Shown: positions 1 through 6,559, counted from the first letter of the stretch. The stretch is 12,994 nt of DNA from Gammaproteobacteria bacterium (GCA_030066245.1 JASJBY010000128.1:1-12994); one strand, 5' to 3'. Numbers and translations are program-made. The notes: generated by a model from the sequence alone, not told the origin.

Positions 1-374
1 ATCTGCCGAACGTGCGGACTCCGCTGCTCCTCGACGTGGCAGGGGAGTGGCCTGAAGAGCGTTTTGATGCCGTCTTCAGCGCCAATACGACCCACATCAT
101 GTCCTGGCCGGAGGTCGAGCAGATGTTTCAGGGTGTCGGACGCGTGCTTGAGCCGGGTGGATGCTTTGCTCTCTACGGCCCCTTCAATTTCGGCGGCACG
201 TATACCAGCGAGAGCAATGCGCGGTTCGACCAGATGCTGAAAGCGCGAGACCCGCAGAGTGGTCTTCGCAACTTTGAGGAGCTGGAAGTTCTCGCCAACA
301 ACAATGGCCTGTCCTTCTCGGAAGATGTCCCCATGCCAGTGAACAATCGCACTTTGGTCTGGAACAAGGCATGA
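1..374 (+). CDS. DUF938 family protein, SAM-dependent methyltransferase-like (5' truncated by window)
   Basis: This is the C-terminal 123 residues or so of a class I methyltransferase-like protein of the DUF938 family. The frame is open from base 3 (LPNVRTPLLLDV), so the GTG at 12 is probably internal and the true start lies left of the window. Visible features are the post-motif segment with FDAVFSANTTHIMSW, then GRVLEPGGCFALYGPFN, which matches the core methyltransferase beta4-beta5 region where a strand ends in LxPGG, and a C-terminal beta hairpin ending NRTLVWNKA. DUF938 members are about 200 residues, so roughly the first 40% is missing. The substrate is unknown for this family. The SAM-binding GxGxG motif is outside the window, so activity cannot be judged. 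No obvious terminator follows; the next feature is the operator of a toxin-antitoxin pair. Confidence 0.8.
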   Translation, partial: LPNVRTPLLLDVAGEWPEERFDAVFSANTTHIMSWPEVEQMFQGVGRVLEPGGCFALYGPFNFGGTYTSESNARFDQMLKARDPQSGLRNFEELEVLANNNGLSFSEDVPMPVNNRTLVWNKA

Positions 375-435
375 CTGCGTTTCCACGAGTGCCAAACAAG
401 TGGTTTGCAATCATTTACTGATTTTTGCCAGCATC

Positions 436-451
436 GCTAGCGTATGCTAGC
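436..451. promoter_or_regulatory. Palindromic operator candidate upstream of toxin-antitoxin operon
   Basis: GCTAGC-GTAT-GCTAGC is a perfect 6-bp inverted repeat with a 4-bp spacer, and each arm is itself palindromic. It lies about 35-50 bp before the antitoxin start. Type II antitoxins with ribbon-helix-helix DNA-binding domains usually repress their own operon through such dyads (family knowledge). I found no convincing -35/-10 pair around it, so the autoregulation role is inferred from position and symmetry only. Confidence 0.5.
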
Positions 452-485
452 ATTTCTTCCGCTGTAACAGTGAAGGGAGTTGACC

Positions 486-719
486 TTGGCGAGCTTGAGT
501 GTAAGAAAGCTGGATGAGGAAACAATGGCGCGATTGCGAGTACGCGCCGCGAGGCATGGGGTTTCGATGGAGGAAGAGGTCCGTCGGATCCTCAGAGAAG
601 CGGTATCAGGGCCGGAGCGGCTAGGCGATGTAGCCGTTGGGATATTCGGCCCAAAGCACGGTGTGGACTTGGAGCTACCCGAGCGCAAACAGCACATGCC
701 GGTGGATCTCGCGGAATGA
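486..719 (+). CDS. FitA/VapB-like ribbon-helix-helix antitoxin
   Basis: This is a small antitoxin of about 77 residues. The N-terminus ASLSVRKLDEETMARLRVRAARHGVSMEEEVRRIL is a classic Arc/MetJ-type ribbon-helix-helix: a beta strand (SLSVRKL), then two helices separated by the HGVSMEEE turn. This is the FitA-like RHH domain that binds operator DNA. The acidic, proline-containing tail from about residue 45 is the expected toxin-neutralising segment. I chose the TTG at 486 because GAAGGGA at 472-478 sits about 7 nt upstream; an in-frame TTG at 480 would leave almost no spacing. The gene overlaps the toxin start by 4 nt (ATGA), so translation is probably coupled. The neighbouring palindrome at 436-451 is the likely operator. 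Confidence 0.85.
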   Translation: MASLSVRKLDEETMARLRVRAARHGVSMEEEVRRILREAVSGPERLGDVAVGIFGPKHGVDLELPERKQHMPVDLAE

Positions 720-1141
720 TCCTGCTCGATACGAATGTTGTATCCGAAGTCATGAAGGTGGCGCCGGCGACTGCTGTTCTGGAGTGGCTCAACCAGCAGG
801 AGTCCAGATTTCTGTTTCTATCGGCCATCACCATCGGCGAGATAGAGTACGGACTGCGGATTCTCCCAGTCGGCAAGCGGCGGCTTGATCTCAGCGAGAG
901 ATTTGAGCAATTCATTTCGAAGGCCTTTGCGGAACGCGTGCTCGCCTATGACGATGCTGCTGCACGCATCTACGGAGACGTGATGGGATTACGAAAAGAG
1001 CAGGGACGCCCCATGAGCGTGCCCGACGGCCAAATCGCAGCCATAGCCCGGTCCGGCGACATGGCGATAGCGACCCGCAATACGAGCGACTTTGAAGAGT
1101 GCGGGGTCGACGTGGTCAATCCTTTTCGCGCGGACAAGTGA
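716..1141 (+). CDS. vapC: VapC/FitB-like PIN-domain toxin ribonuclease
   Basis: This is a PIN-domain endoribonuclease toxin of 141 residues, the usual VapC/FitB length. The acidic Mg2+-binding residues are all visible: Asp5 in MILLDTNVVSE, Glu42 in TIGEIEYGL, Asp104 in VPDGQIAAIA, and Asp125 in the terminal ATRNTSDF motif, with Asn122. The TRNxxDF ending and the S-A-x-T-I-G-E-I-E-Y-G block fit the FitB subgroup. Members of this family cleave tRNA or other RNA when released from the antitoxin; the target here is unknown. The start ATG overlaps the antitoxin stop by 4 nt. All catalytic positions are intact, so the toxin should be functional. Origin by horizontal transfer is common for such modules but is not shown here by any flanking repeat. 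Confidence 0.92.
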   Translation: MILLDTNVVSEVMKVAPATAVLEWLNQQESRFLFLSAITIGEIEYGLRILPVGKRRLDLSERFEQFISKAFAERVLAYDDAAARIYGDVMGLRKEQGRPMSVPDGQIAAIARSGDMAIATRNTSDFEECGVDVVNPFRADK

Positions 1142-1229
1142 TGCAACTCTGAACTCGCGCCCGTATATTCAGCAGGGACGCCGAGGCTCATACACAACCG
1201 CGGGCTACATCGGAGTCATCGGCCTGACA

Positions 1230-1287
1230 TCCCCTCCAGGCGGCGATATTTCCGCCCGGGGAATTCAGGAATGTCCTACTGAACCCC
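1230..1287 (+). promoter_or_regulatory. Two mutually exclusive stem-loops in the leader of the FUSC gene
   Basis: The 184-bp gap before the FUSC gene holds a hairpin made of TCCCC (1230-1234) with GGGGA (1258-1262), enclosing GGCGG (1239-1243) with CCGCC (1252-1256). The same GGGG (1258-1261) can instead pair with CCCC at 1284-1287, extending the stem TTCAG (1264-1268) with CTGAA (1279-1283). The two folds compete for one strand. No U-run follows either, so this is not a normal intrinsic terminator. It could be a leader switch, an RNA-processing site or coincidence. I know no riboswitch class that matches. Confidence 0.35.
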
Positions 1288-1325
1288 GACGTCTCGGTGT
1301 CGCGGTACGAGCTTAGACTCTGGTC

Positions 1326-3497
1326 ATGTTCACAGTCTCCACCCGCGCCAAGGAAGCCATCAAGACCGGCCTGGCCGTCGTGATCGCCTACGCCATTTCT
1401 CTCCAGCTTGGCTGGGAGAAGCCCTTCTGGGCGGCCTTTGCGGTGCTGATGATCAGCATGGACTCGGCTGGCCAGTCTCTGAACAAGGGCGCTCTGCGGA
1501 TGCTGGGGACGCTGGTGGCCGGGGCGGTCGCGATGAGCTTTATCGCTCTGTTCCCCCAGGAACGCTGGTTGATGGTGCTCAGCCTGTCCCTCTACTACGG
1601 ACTCTGCACGTACATGATGATGGGCAGCAAGCGGCCGTACTTCTGGTTCGTGAGCGCCTTTGTCTGCATGGTGATCATCGTGGACGCTGCACCTTCCGAT
1701 TCGCTGCGTTCCTTCCAGATCGTCGTGGCAAGAGTCCAGGAGACGGGCATGGGAATCCTCGTTTACTCGCTGGTCTCCGCGTTGCTCTGGCCACGCTCGA
1801 GTCGCGCGGATCTGGAAGATGCGAGTCGCAGCCTCTCAGCGACGCAGCGCCGACTCTACCAAAGCTACTGGGGGCTGATGGCGGGTCAAGGCACTGCAGA
1901 GGATTCCCGCTCGCTCCGCATGCAGGAGGTGCAGCTGCTGGGTCAGGTGGGGCAAGCCCTGAACGCAGCCGTGACGGACAGCTACCCGGTGTGGGAGGTA
2001 CGCCGGCGATGGCGCCGGTTTCATCAGTTGTCGGCAGAGCTGATGGAATCTCTCGAACGTTGGCGCGAGAGTTTTCCTGAGATCCGGCAGCTCGACCTGA
2101 GGCAACCGCTGCCCAGTCTGGAAGCGGTCGGGGCGGAGCTGGACAGCCGTTGCGCCGAAATCGAGCGCATGCTAGCCGGTGAACGACCGACCACAACGCC
2201 GCAGACAATCCGCCTTGCGGTCAACCGTGAAGCGCTGGGCCCACTCACTCATTTCCAGAAGGCGGCGGTGGCAGTGGCCAGTACCGAGCTCAATCGCCTC
2301 GAAGTCCTCACCCGCTCGCTTCACGGTTGTGTTGCAGACATCAAAGGCTTCGCAGCCCAAGAGAAGATGGCGAAGCGCACGGTGGCCCGCAAAGCTGGCC
2401 CTGTCCTGGATCCGGACGGCCTGGCAGCTGCTGGTCGAATCATGGTAACTCAGTGGATTGCTTTTGCGATCTGGCTGTACGTTGATCCACCGGGCCACGC
2501 GCTGTACGTCTTTATGACCCTTCAGTGGACGCTGGCGGCCTTGATGTTGCGTATCAATCCGTTGGCGATGTTGCCGGGCTTCCTGCTCGCCATCGCGCTC
2601 GCAGGTGTCGTGTACGTCTTTGTCATGCCGCACCTCTCGGGCTACGCCCAGCTCGGGCTGATGCTTTTCGGTGTGACGTTCGGTGCTTTCTACCTGATGT
2701 CCGAGCCTCGCCATCGCATAACACGGACAACGAGTATGGCAAACTTCCATGTGATGATTGGAATTCTGAACGAGCAGACCTACGACTTCGCCAACTTCCT
2801 CAGCACCTCGGCCTCAGTCCTTTTGTCGCTCGCACTCGTGGTGGCCCTCAGGTACATTCCCAGGTCGCCGCGTCCCGAAAAAGTGTTCCTGCGACTGCTG
2901 CGCCGTTACTTTCGACACGCGGAATTCCTGATGTCGCGGGCGACCCCGGAATGGACGGGGAACAGGGGGCTCATAGGCCGGTGGAGGGCTGCGCTTTATG
3001 GCAGGGACCTGCTCGATTTGCCGCCGAAGCTCGCGGCGTGGGGAGGGCAGATCGATGCTCGGGCGTTTCCCGACAACAAGCCCGAGCAGATCCAGGCCCT
3101 GGTGACGGCTCTGCAGACGCTCGCTTACCGGATGAAGGTGCTGATCGACGCGAGCGAGCACCCGCAGGCCGCATTGCTGTTGGAAGAGTTACGTGATGAC
3201 GTCCGTGCCTGGCGCGTGCTGGTCCAGACACAGTTCGGCCTCTGGGCCGAAGACCCGGAAGCGGAGGTGGAGCCGGGCATAGATGCCCAGGAACGGCTGA
3301 TAGCGCGCCTCGCCAGGCTGGAGGCGCGTATTGAAGAAGTTTTCGGCCGGGTCGGTCAAGGTCAGCTCACCAGTGAGGACTACGAGAATTTTTACCGGCT
3401 GCTCGGCAGTCATCGGGGTTTATCGGAGAGCGGAATCGAATATTTGCGGCTCGCCGAGCGGATCAACTGGGCGCAGTGGCAGGAGGCCCGGTTTTGA
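1326..3497 (+). CDS. FUSC family inner-membrane efflux protein (AaeB-like)
   Basis: This is a 723-residue protein with the two-lobed architecture of the FUSC (fusaric acid resistance) / AaeB family. A first membrane block at about residues 10-156 begins with AIKTGLAVVIAYAISLQLGW and includes FWAAFAVLMISMDSAGQSLNKG. A long soluble helical region follows at about 157-375. A second membrane block at about 376-510 contains GHALYVFMTLQWTL and MSEPRHR. A C-terminal helical soluble region of about 200 residues completes it. In the known AaeAB pump, the FUSC protein spans the inner membrane and pairs with an HlyD-type fusion protein to export aromatic carboxylic acids. The matching partners (DUF1656 and HlyD) lie downstream in the same orientation. 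The length is typical and no disruption is seen. The ATG at 1326 has no strong Shine-Dalgarno sequence. Substrate is inferred only. Confidence 0.9.
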   Translation: MFTVSTRAKEAIKTGLAVVIAYAISLQLGWEKPFWAAFAVLMISMDSAGQSLNKGALRMLGTLVAGAVAMSFIALFPQERWLMVLSLSLYYGLCTYMMMGSKRPYFWFVSAFVCMVIIVDAAPSDSLRSFQIVVARVQETGMGILVYSLVSALLWPRSSRADLEDASRSLSATQRRLYQSYWGLMAGQGTAEDSRSLRMQEVQLLGQVGQALNAAVTDSYPVWEVRRRWRRFHQLSAELMESLERWRESFPEIRQLDLRQPLPSLEAVGAELDSRCAEIERMLAGERPTTTPQTIRLAVNREALGPLTHFQKAAVAVASTELNRLEVLTRSLHGCVADIKGFAAQEKMAKRTVARKAGPVLDPDGLAAAGRIMVTQWIAFAIWLYVDPPGHALYVFMTLQWTLAALMLRINPLAMLPGFLLAIALAGVVYVFVMPHLSGYAQLGLMLFGVTFGAFYLMSEPRHRITRTTSMANFHVMIGILNEQTYDFANFLSTSASVLLSLALVVALRYIPRSPRPEKVFLRLLRRYFRHAEFLMSRATPEWTGNRGLIGRWRAALYGRDLLDLPPKLAAWGGQIDARAFPDNKPEQIQALVTALQTLAYRMKVLIDASEHPQAALLLEELRDDVRAWRVLVQTQFGLWAEDPEAEVEPGIDAQERLIARLARLEARIEEVFGRVGQGQLTSEDYENFYRLLGSHRGLSESGIEYLRLAERINWAQWQEARF

Positions 3498-3560
3498 GCA
3501 TCCGCGAGCAGGCTCGGGGCGGTGCTGGTCTGGATTGACGGTACTACACTCAGCCCTCTA

Positions 3561-3581
3561 CGGCCAAAGGAGATCTGGCCG
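3561..3581 (+). other. Short perfect hairpin between FUSC and ZIP genes
   Basis: CGGCCA (3561-3566) and TGGCCG (3576-3581) form a 6-bp stem around a 9-nt loop in the 110-bp gap between the FUSC stop and the ZIP start. A TTGACG at 3535-3540 could be a -35 element, but no good -10 lies at the right distance. The gap may therefore carry its own promoter or just a processing hairpin. Confidence 0.25.
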
Positions 3582-3607
3582 CTGTTGGCTCTTTGGAGGG
3601 AAATAGC

Positions 3608-4346
3608 ATGTTAGAAGCTTTTCTCTGGGGTGGTGTAGCCGCCGGGACATTGTTGGTCGGCGCCATCATTGCCTATGTGGCCCGCCCGGGCCCAAAGCTG
3701 AACGCGGTGGTCATGGCAGCAGGTGCAGGCCTTCTGCTTGGCTCGGTCGCCTACGACTTGATCGAAGAGGCTCTGAAGCTGACTTCGCTTCTCTGGGTGA
3801 TTGCCTCGTTCTTTCTGGGCTCGGCTGTTTTCGTAATCGGCGATCTACTGCTGGATCGCATGGGGGCCGCAGAACGGAAGGATCCGAATGGGGCACAGGC
3901 GGACGGTTCGGCAAAGGCGATCGTAATGGGTTCCGTGCTTGACGGCATTCCAGAGTCCTTCGTGCTCGGTCTTACCGTGCTGCAGGGCGGCATCAATCAG
4001 CATACCCCTGCTCGTCGCGGTGGCCATATCGAATCTTCCTGAGGGCATGGCCTCTTCCAGCGGGCTTCGCGTAGCCGGATGGCCGCTGGCGCGGGTGGTG
4101 CTGATGTGGTCCGTTGTGGTGGTGGTCTCGGCGCTGGCAGCACTGGCGGGCTATGTCCTGCTCGATCCGGCGACCGGAAGCGTCGGGCCGGGCGGTCAGG
4201 CGTTCGCCCAGGCCTTCGCCGCCGGTGCCCTGCTCACCATGCTGGCCGATACCATGTTGCCAGAGGCCTACGAAGAAGAACGCAACTTCACGGGCGCGCT
4301 TGTGGTGCTCGGTTTTGCCGGCTCCCTGGGCCTTGCGGCGCTATAG
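3608..4346 (+). pseudogene. ZIP family metal transporter, frameshifted by a 4-bp tandem duplication
   Basis: Two overlapping frames together encode one ZIP (zinc/divalent-metal permease) protein. The first frame starts at ATG 3608, with GGAGGG at 3595-3600 as ribosome site. It gives three membrane helices (about residues 4-24, 33-52, 62-84), a polar loop rich in D/K, and the TM4 motif GSVLDGIPESFVLGLTVLQGG, then runs out of frame and stops at 4042. The second frame resumes with SIPLLVAVAISNLPEGMASS, the TM5 motif of the same family, and continues through three more helices to 4346. The break sits at ATCAATCA (3992-3999). Removing one ATCA restores QGGISIPLLVAVAISNLPEG and a 244-residue protein of normal ZIP length. 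The usual ZIP His residues are replaced by the D-G-I-P-E-S and S-N-L-P-E-G pattern of a bacterial subfamily. It could be a genuine recent mutation, phase variation, or a sequencing error. Confidence 0.85.
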
Positions 4347-4360
4347 GGGGTGAGGGGATC

Positions 4361-4576
4361 ATGTTGAAACTCATTCCCCACGAGTTCGCCATCGGTGGGG
4401 TCTACTTCCCGCCGCTGCTGGTCGCCGGCATTCTCGGCGTGACGGCGGCGGTGCTGACAGCGTTTCTGCTTAACCGCTATCGCCTGTCCCGGTTCTTCTT
4501 CTACCCGCCGCTGGTCTTCCTCGCCTTGGCGATACTCTACACCAGCGTGATTGGCACTTTCTTCATTCCGGCTTGA
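4361..4576 (+). CDS. DUF1656 family small membrane protein (AaeX-like)
   Basis: This is a 71-residue protein with two hydrophobic helices (about residues 14-36 and 46-68) and the family-typical start LIPHEFAIGGVYFPPLLVAG. DUF1656 proteins, including AaeX, are small inner-membrane companions encoded between or beside FUSC and HlyD efflux genes; their biochemical role is not established. The ATG at 4361 is chosen because GAGGGG (4352-4357) and AGGGGG (4345-4350) precede it and the protein then has exactly the family length; a longer frame reading in from 4079 lies inside the ZIP gene and is rejected. The gene starts 14 bp after the ZIP stop and its own stop nearly abuts the next gene, which indicates one operon. 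Confidence 0.9.
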   Translation: MLKLIPHEFAIGGVYFPPLLVAGILGVTAAVLTAFLLNRYRLSRFFFYPPLVFLALAILYTSVIGTFFIPA

Positions 4577-4581
4577 TACCC

Positions 4582-5505
4582 ATGAGCAACCTACAAAGAA
4601 TGTTGATGACTGGGGCCGTGGTATTGGTGGCGGCTGGCGTCGTTCTGTTCAAATACTGGGACTACGTAACCAACCCCTGGACCCGGGACGGGCAGGTGCG
4701 CGCCCAGGTAATCCAGATCACGCCCCGCATATCCGGGCCCATCGTCAATCTACCCATCGTGGACAACCAGTTCGTGAAAACGGGCGATCTGCTGTTCGAG
4801 ATTGATCCCCGTACCTTCAGATCCGCGGTCGACGGGGCCCGGGCAGACTTGCAACAGGCACAGGTTCAGGTGGAAGAGGCCAAGGACAAGGCCGACCGAG
4901 CCGCCGCGGTCAGGAAGAGGGACCCTGGCGCCATGTCCGAGCAGCAGCTCATCGCCAAGCAGAACACGCTGCGCACGGCGGAGGCCGCAGCCCTCGCGGC
5001 GCAGGCCGCGCTGGATGAGGCGAAGCTCAACCTGGAGTTCACCCAGCAGCGGGCCCCGGTTGATGGCTATGTGACCAACCTGAATCTGCGCCTCGGCAGC
5101 CAGGCGGTGGTCAACCAGCCGGCCCTGGCGCTGGTTGACATCAACAGCTTCTGGGTGCACGGATTCTTCAAGGAGAACTACATCGCGGATATGCGCCCGG
5201 GCAATCGCGCCATCGTCACCTTGATGAGCTACCCCGATACGCCCCTGGAGGGCACGGTCGACAGCCTGGGCTGGGGAATCGCCCAGGCAGACGGCAGCAC
5301 CGGCTACAACCTGTTGCCAACCATCAGCCCGACTTTTGAATGGATTCGGCTCGCGCAACGAGTACCTGTGCGCGTACATCTCCTGGACATGCCGGAGGAG
5401 ATCCAGCTGCGCGTGGGCACGACCGCCTCGGTGCTGGTGATGACCGGGACCAGCGCCGCTGGGAGCGCGGGATCCGTGCCGCCTTTGCCAAGGCCGCTTC
5501 AGTGA
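4582..5505 (+). CDS. HlyD family periplasmic membrane-fusion protein (AaeA/EmrA-like)
   Basis: This is a 307-residue membrane-fusion protein, the periplasmic adaptor for the FUSC pump encoded upstream. In order: a short cytoplasmic start, one membrane anchor (about residues 8-26), the family-typical segment NPWTRDGQVRAQVIQITPRI, a first lipoyl half (SGPIVNLPIVDNQFVKTGDLLFEIDPRTF), an Ala/Gln/Glu-rich alpha-helical hairpin (about 83-155), a second lipoyl half (APVDGYVTNLNLRLGSQAVVNQP), and the beta-barrel with WVHGFFKEN and ending around PTFEWIRLAQRVPVRVHLL, a signature of EmrA/AaeA-type proteins. I prefer the ATG at 4582. An in-frame TTG at 4573 would overlap the previous stop codon, and neither has a clear ribosome site, so translational coupling to DUF1656 is likely. 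The C-terminal tail (GTSAAGSAGSVPP...) is low-complexity. Confidence 0.92.
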   Translation: MSNLQRMLMTGAVVLVAAGVVLFKYWDYVTNPWTRDGQVRAQVIQITPRISGPIVNLPIVDNQFVKTGDLLFEIDPRTFRSAVDGARADLQQAQVQVEEAKDKADRAAAVRKRDPGAMSEQQLIAKQNTLRTAEAAALAAQAALDEAKLNLEFTQQRAPVDGYVTNLNLRLGSQAVVNQPALALVDINSFWVHGFFKENYIADMRPGNRAIVTLMSYPDTPLEGTVDSLGWGIAQADGSTGYNLLPTISPTFEWIRLAQRVPVRVHLLDMPEEIQLRVGTTASVLVMTGTSAAGSAGSVPPLPRPLQ

Positions 5506-5522
5506 TATTTTCCCCCACCAAT

Positions 5523-5711
5523 CCGGATTTCTCACCAGGTTTCGGAATCTTGGGTCGCTCTGGCAAAGCAGACCGGTCAAGATGCGAAGCCAGAGTGGGC
5601 CAAGAACCGAATAGGACGGCTTGTGTATAAGGAAGGCCGGCTTGGCGAAGCCAATGTGTTGAGTTTGCCGGCATAATCTGCGCTGCGCGGTCCGCCTGGT
5701 GAGAAATCCGG
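5523..5711. mobile_element. Candidate small inverted-repeat (MITE-like) element, about 189 bp
   Basis: CCGGATTTCTCACCAGG (5523-5539) recurs as its exact reverse complement CCTGGTGAGAAATCCGG (5695-5711). These 17-bp perfect inverted repeats bound about 155 bp with no convincing coding frame. Inside are further short hairpins, such as TTGGC-GAA-GCCAA at 5642-5654 and a CTCTGGC/GCCAGAG pair in the left half. It begins 17 bp after the HlyD stop and ends exactly where recognisable glycine-zipper coding sequence begins. This is the layout of a small non-autonomous transposable element, or of the remnant ends of a lost insertion sequence. No clear target-site duplication is seen, and the family is not identified. 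Confidence 0.45.
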
Positions 5712-5712
5712 G

Positions 5713-5844
5713 CTAGGCACGGCCGGCGGTGCGGCCATCGGCGGCTTGTCGGGTAAACCGCTGACGGGCGCGGCCATGGGCGCTGCGGCTGGCACGGCCA
5801 GCGGCTTCTTGTACGACCGTCACAAGAAATCCAAGGGGGAGTAG
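5713..5844 (+). pseudogene. C-terminal relic of a glycine-zipper membrane protein
   Basis: The frame ending at TAG 5842-5844 reads LGTAGGAAIGGLSGKPLTGA and then AMGAAAGTASGFLYDRHKKS, finishing KGE. Alternating Gly/Ala every four residues followed by a short basic YDRHKKS tail is the C-terminus of glycine-zipper lipoproteins or YMGG-like proteins. No start codon, signal peptide or first zipper half exists: upstream the frame passes into the 17-bp inverted repeat and meets a TAA at 5674-5676. The gene therefore appears to have lost its 5' part, plausibly by insertion or deletion linked to the adjacent inverted-repeat element. An intact, different glycine-zipper gene lies 0.7 kb away on the other strand. 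Confidence 0.55.
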
Positions 5845-5859
5845 GGCTCAGGGAGAGCC
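5845..5859 (+). other. Stem-loop immediately after the relic stop codon
   Basis: GGCTC-AGGGA-GAGCC forms a 5-bp perfect stem with a 5-nt loop directly after the stop at 5844. No T-run follows, so it is at best a weak or decayed terminator of the relic gene. Confidence 0.25.
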
Positions 5860-6004
5860 GGCAGCGGTCGTGATTCGCGAGAGGCAGAGGCGCTGGTTCG
5901 CAGGTGATGCCGTCCGAATGCGAGGCTGTCGTCTACTTGTCGGGAGCGGGCGAGCCGATTTGACTCGTCCGCTGCTCTGCAATCAAGATCACCCGACGTC
6001 ACAA

Positions 6005-6033
6005 GGCCGGAGGGATCACAGACCCCTCCGGCC
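6005..6033. terminator. Strong stem-loop between convergent genes
   Basis: GGCCGGAGGG (6005-6014) pairs perfectly with CCCTCCGGCC (6024-6033) around a 9-nt loop, a 10-bp GC-rich stem. It lies between the plus-strand relic and the minus-strand secreted-protein gene, where a bidirectional terminator is expected. There is no real U-tract on either strand, so it may act as an mRNA 3'-end stabiliser rather than a classical intrinsic terminator. Confidence 0.5.
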
Positions 6034-6050
6034 TCGCCTGTTGTTGGCAA

Positions 6051-6068
6051 CGGCCGCTAGTGCGGCCG
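6051..6068 (-). terminator. Second stem-loop, downstream of the minus-strand secreted-protein gene
   Basis: CGGCCGC (6051-6057), TAGT, GCGGCCG (6062-6068) is a 7-bp stem with a 4-nt loop, about 40 bp past the stop of the minus-strand gene ending at 6106. Only TTGCC-like bases follow on that strand, so termination strength is uncertain. Confidence 0.4.
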
Positions 6069-6105
6069 CCTTGCGCTAGCTAAATCTTCGCCAATCCCCT
6101 TCCCC

Positions 6106-6537
6106 TTAGAGCAAGGTGCAGGCGCCGAAGATGACGAAGGCGCCCTCGTCTCCCGCCGCGGTAATGCTCATGCGGCCCGTGTCCTCGGAGATGGCCAGCG
6201 TCCAGCCGATGCCATCCTTGCTCTCGGGGTCGGTTTGCTCCGCGCCCTGGAAGATGAACATGTTATCCACCTTCTCGCGGCGCTCGGCCTTGGTGGTCTC
6301 GTGGCGTCCGTCCGGGAGAGTGACCAGCATGTTGGGGTCGCCGGGTTTGATGCTGATAAACAGCGGCGCGTCGATGTCCTCGACGCTGACCCGGGTGCAG
6401 CCCTCCACCGGCGTGCATTCCAGAACCTCCTGGGAAGCGCAGATGGCCGGTCCCGGTATCTCCTTGCTGTCCTCCGCCCAACTGAGCTGGGCGAGCAGAA
6501 ACATGGGAATTACGCTCAGGCTGTTGCGATAGTTCAT
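6106..6537 (-). CDS. Unrecognised small secreted protein (143 aa)
   Basis: I do not recognise this family. The protein begins MNYRNSLSVIPMFLLAQLSWAED, a typical Sec signal peptide with probable cleavage after SWA. The mature part of about 120 residues is acidic, with four cysteines (33, 41, 47, 140), and alternating hydrophobic patterns (DAPLFISIKPGDPNMLVTLP, GWTLAISEDTGRMSITAAGD) that suggest a beta-rich fold. The periplasmic cysteines could form two disulfides. The ATG at 6535-6537 is chosen because GAGGGAG lies 7 nt upstream and it places the signal peptide at the N-terminus; the much longer frame extending to 6825 is an antisense run through the neighbouring gene. It begins only 22 bp after the glycine-zipper gene, so the two are probably co-transcribed. 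Confidence 0.75.
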   Translation of the reverse strand: MNYRNSLSVIPMFLLAQLSWAEDSKEIPGPAICASQEVLECTPVEGCTRVSVEDIDAPLFISIKPGDPNMLVTLPDGRHETTKAERREKVDNMFIFQGAEQTDPESKDGIGWTLAISEDTGRMSITAAGDEGAFVIFGACTLL

Positions 6538-6559
6538 TGTCAAGCTCCCTCGCCCCGTT

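Noticed and set aside
2525..3196. A 223-residue plus-strand frame inside the FUSC gene
   Set aside because: It is out of frame within a continuous FUSC reading frame and shows only Arg/Ala/Gly-rich filler.
4079..4360. Long N-terminal extension of the DUF1656 frame
   Set aside because: It overlaps the C-terminal half of the ZIP gene and is Arg/Gly-rich nonsense. The family length fits the ATG at 4361.
4750..5580. A 276-residue minus-strand open frame
   Set aside because: It is complementary to the HlyD gene, which has clear lipoyl and barrel motifs. The antisense product is compositionally biased and unrecognisable.
5540..5694. Possible coding remnant of a transposase inside the inverted repeats
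   Set aside because: All six frames give short or compositionally odd peptides without DDE or other transposase motifs, so only the inverted-repeat structure is reported.
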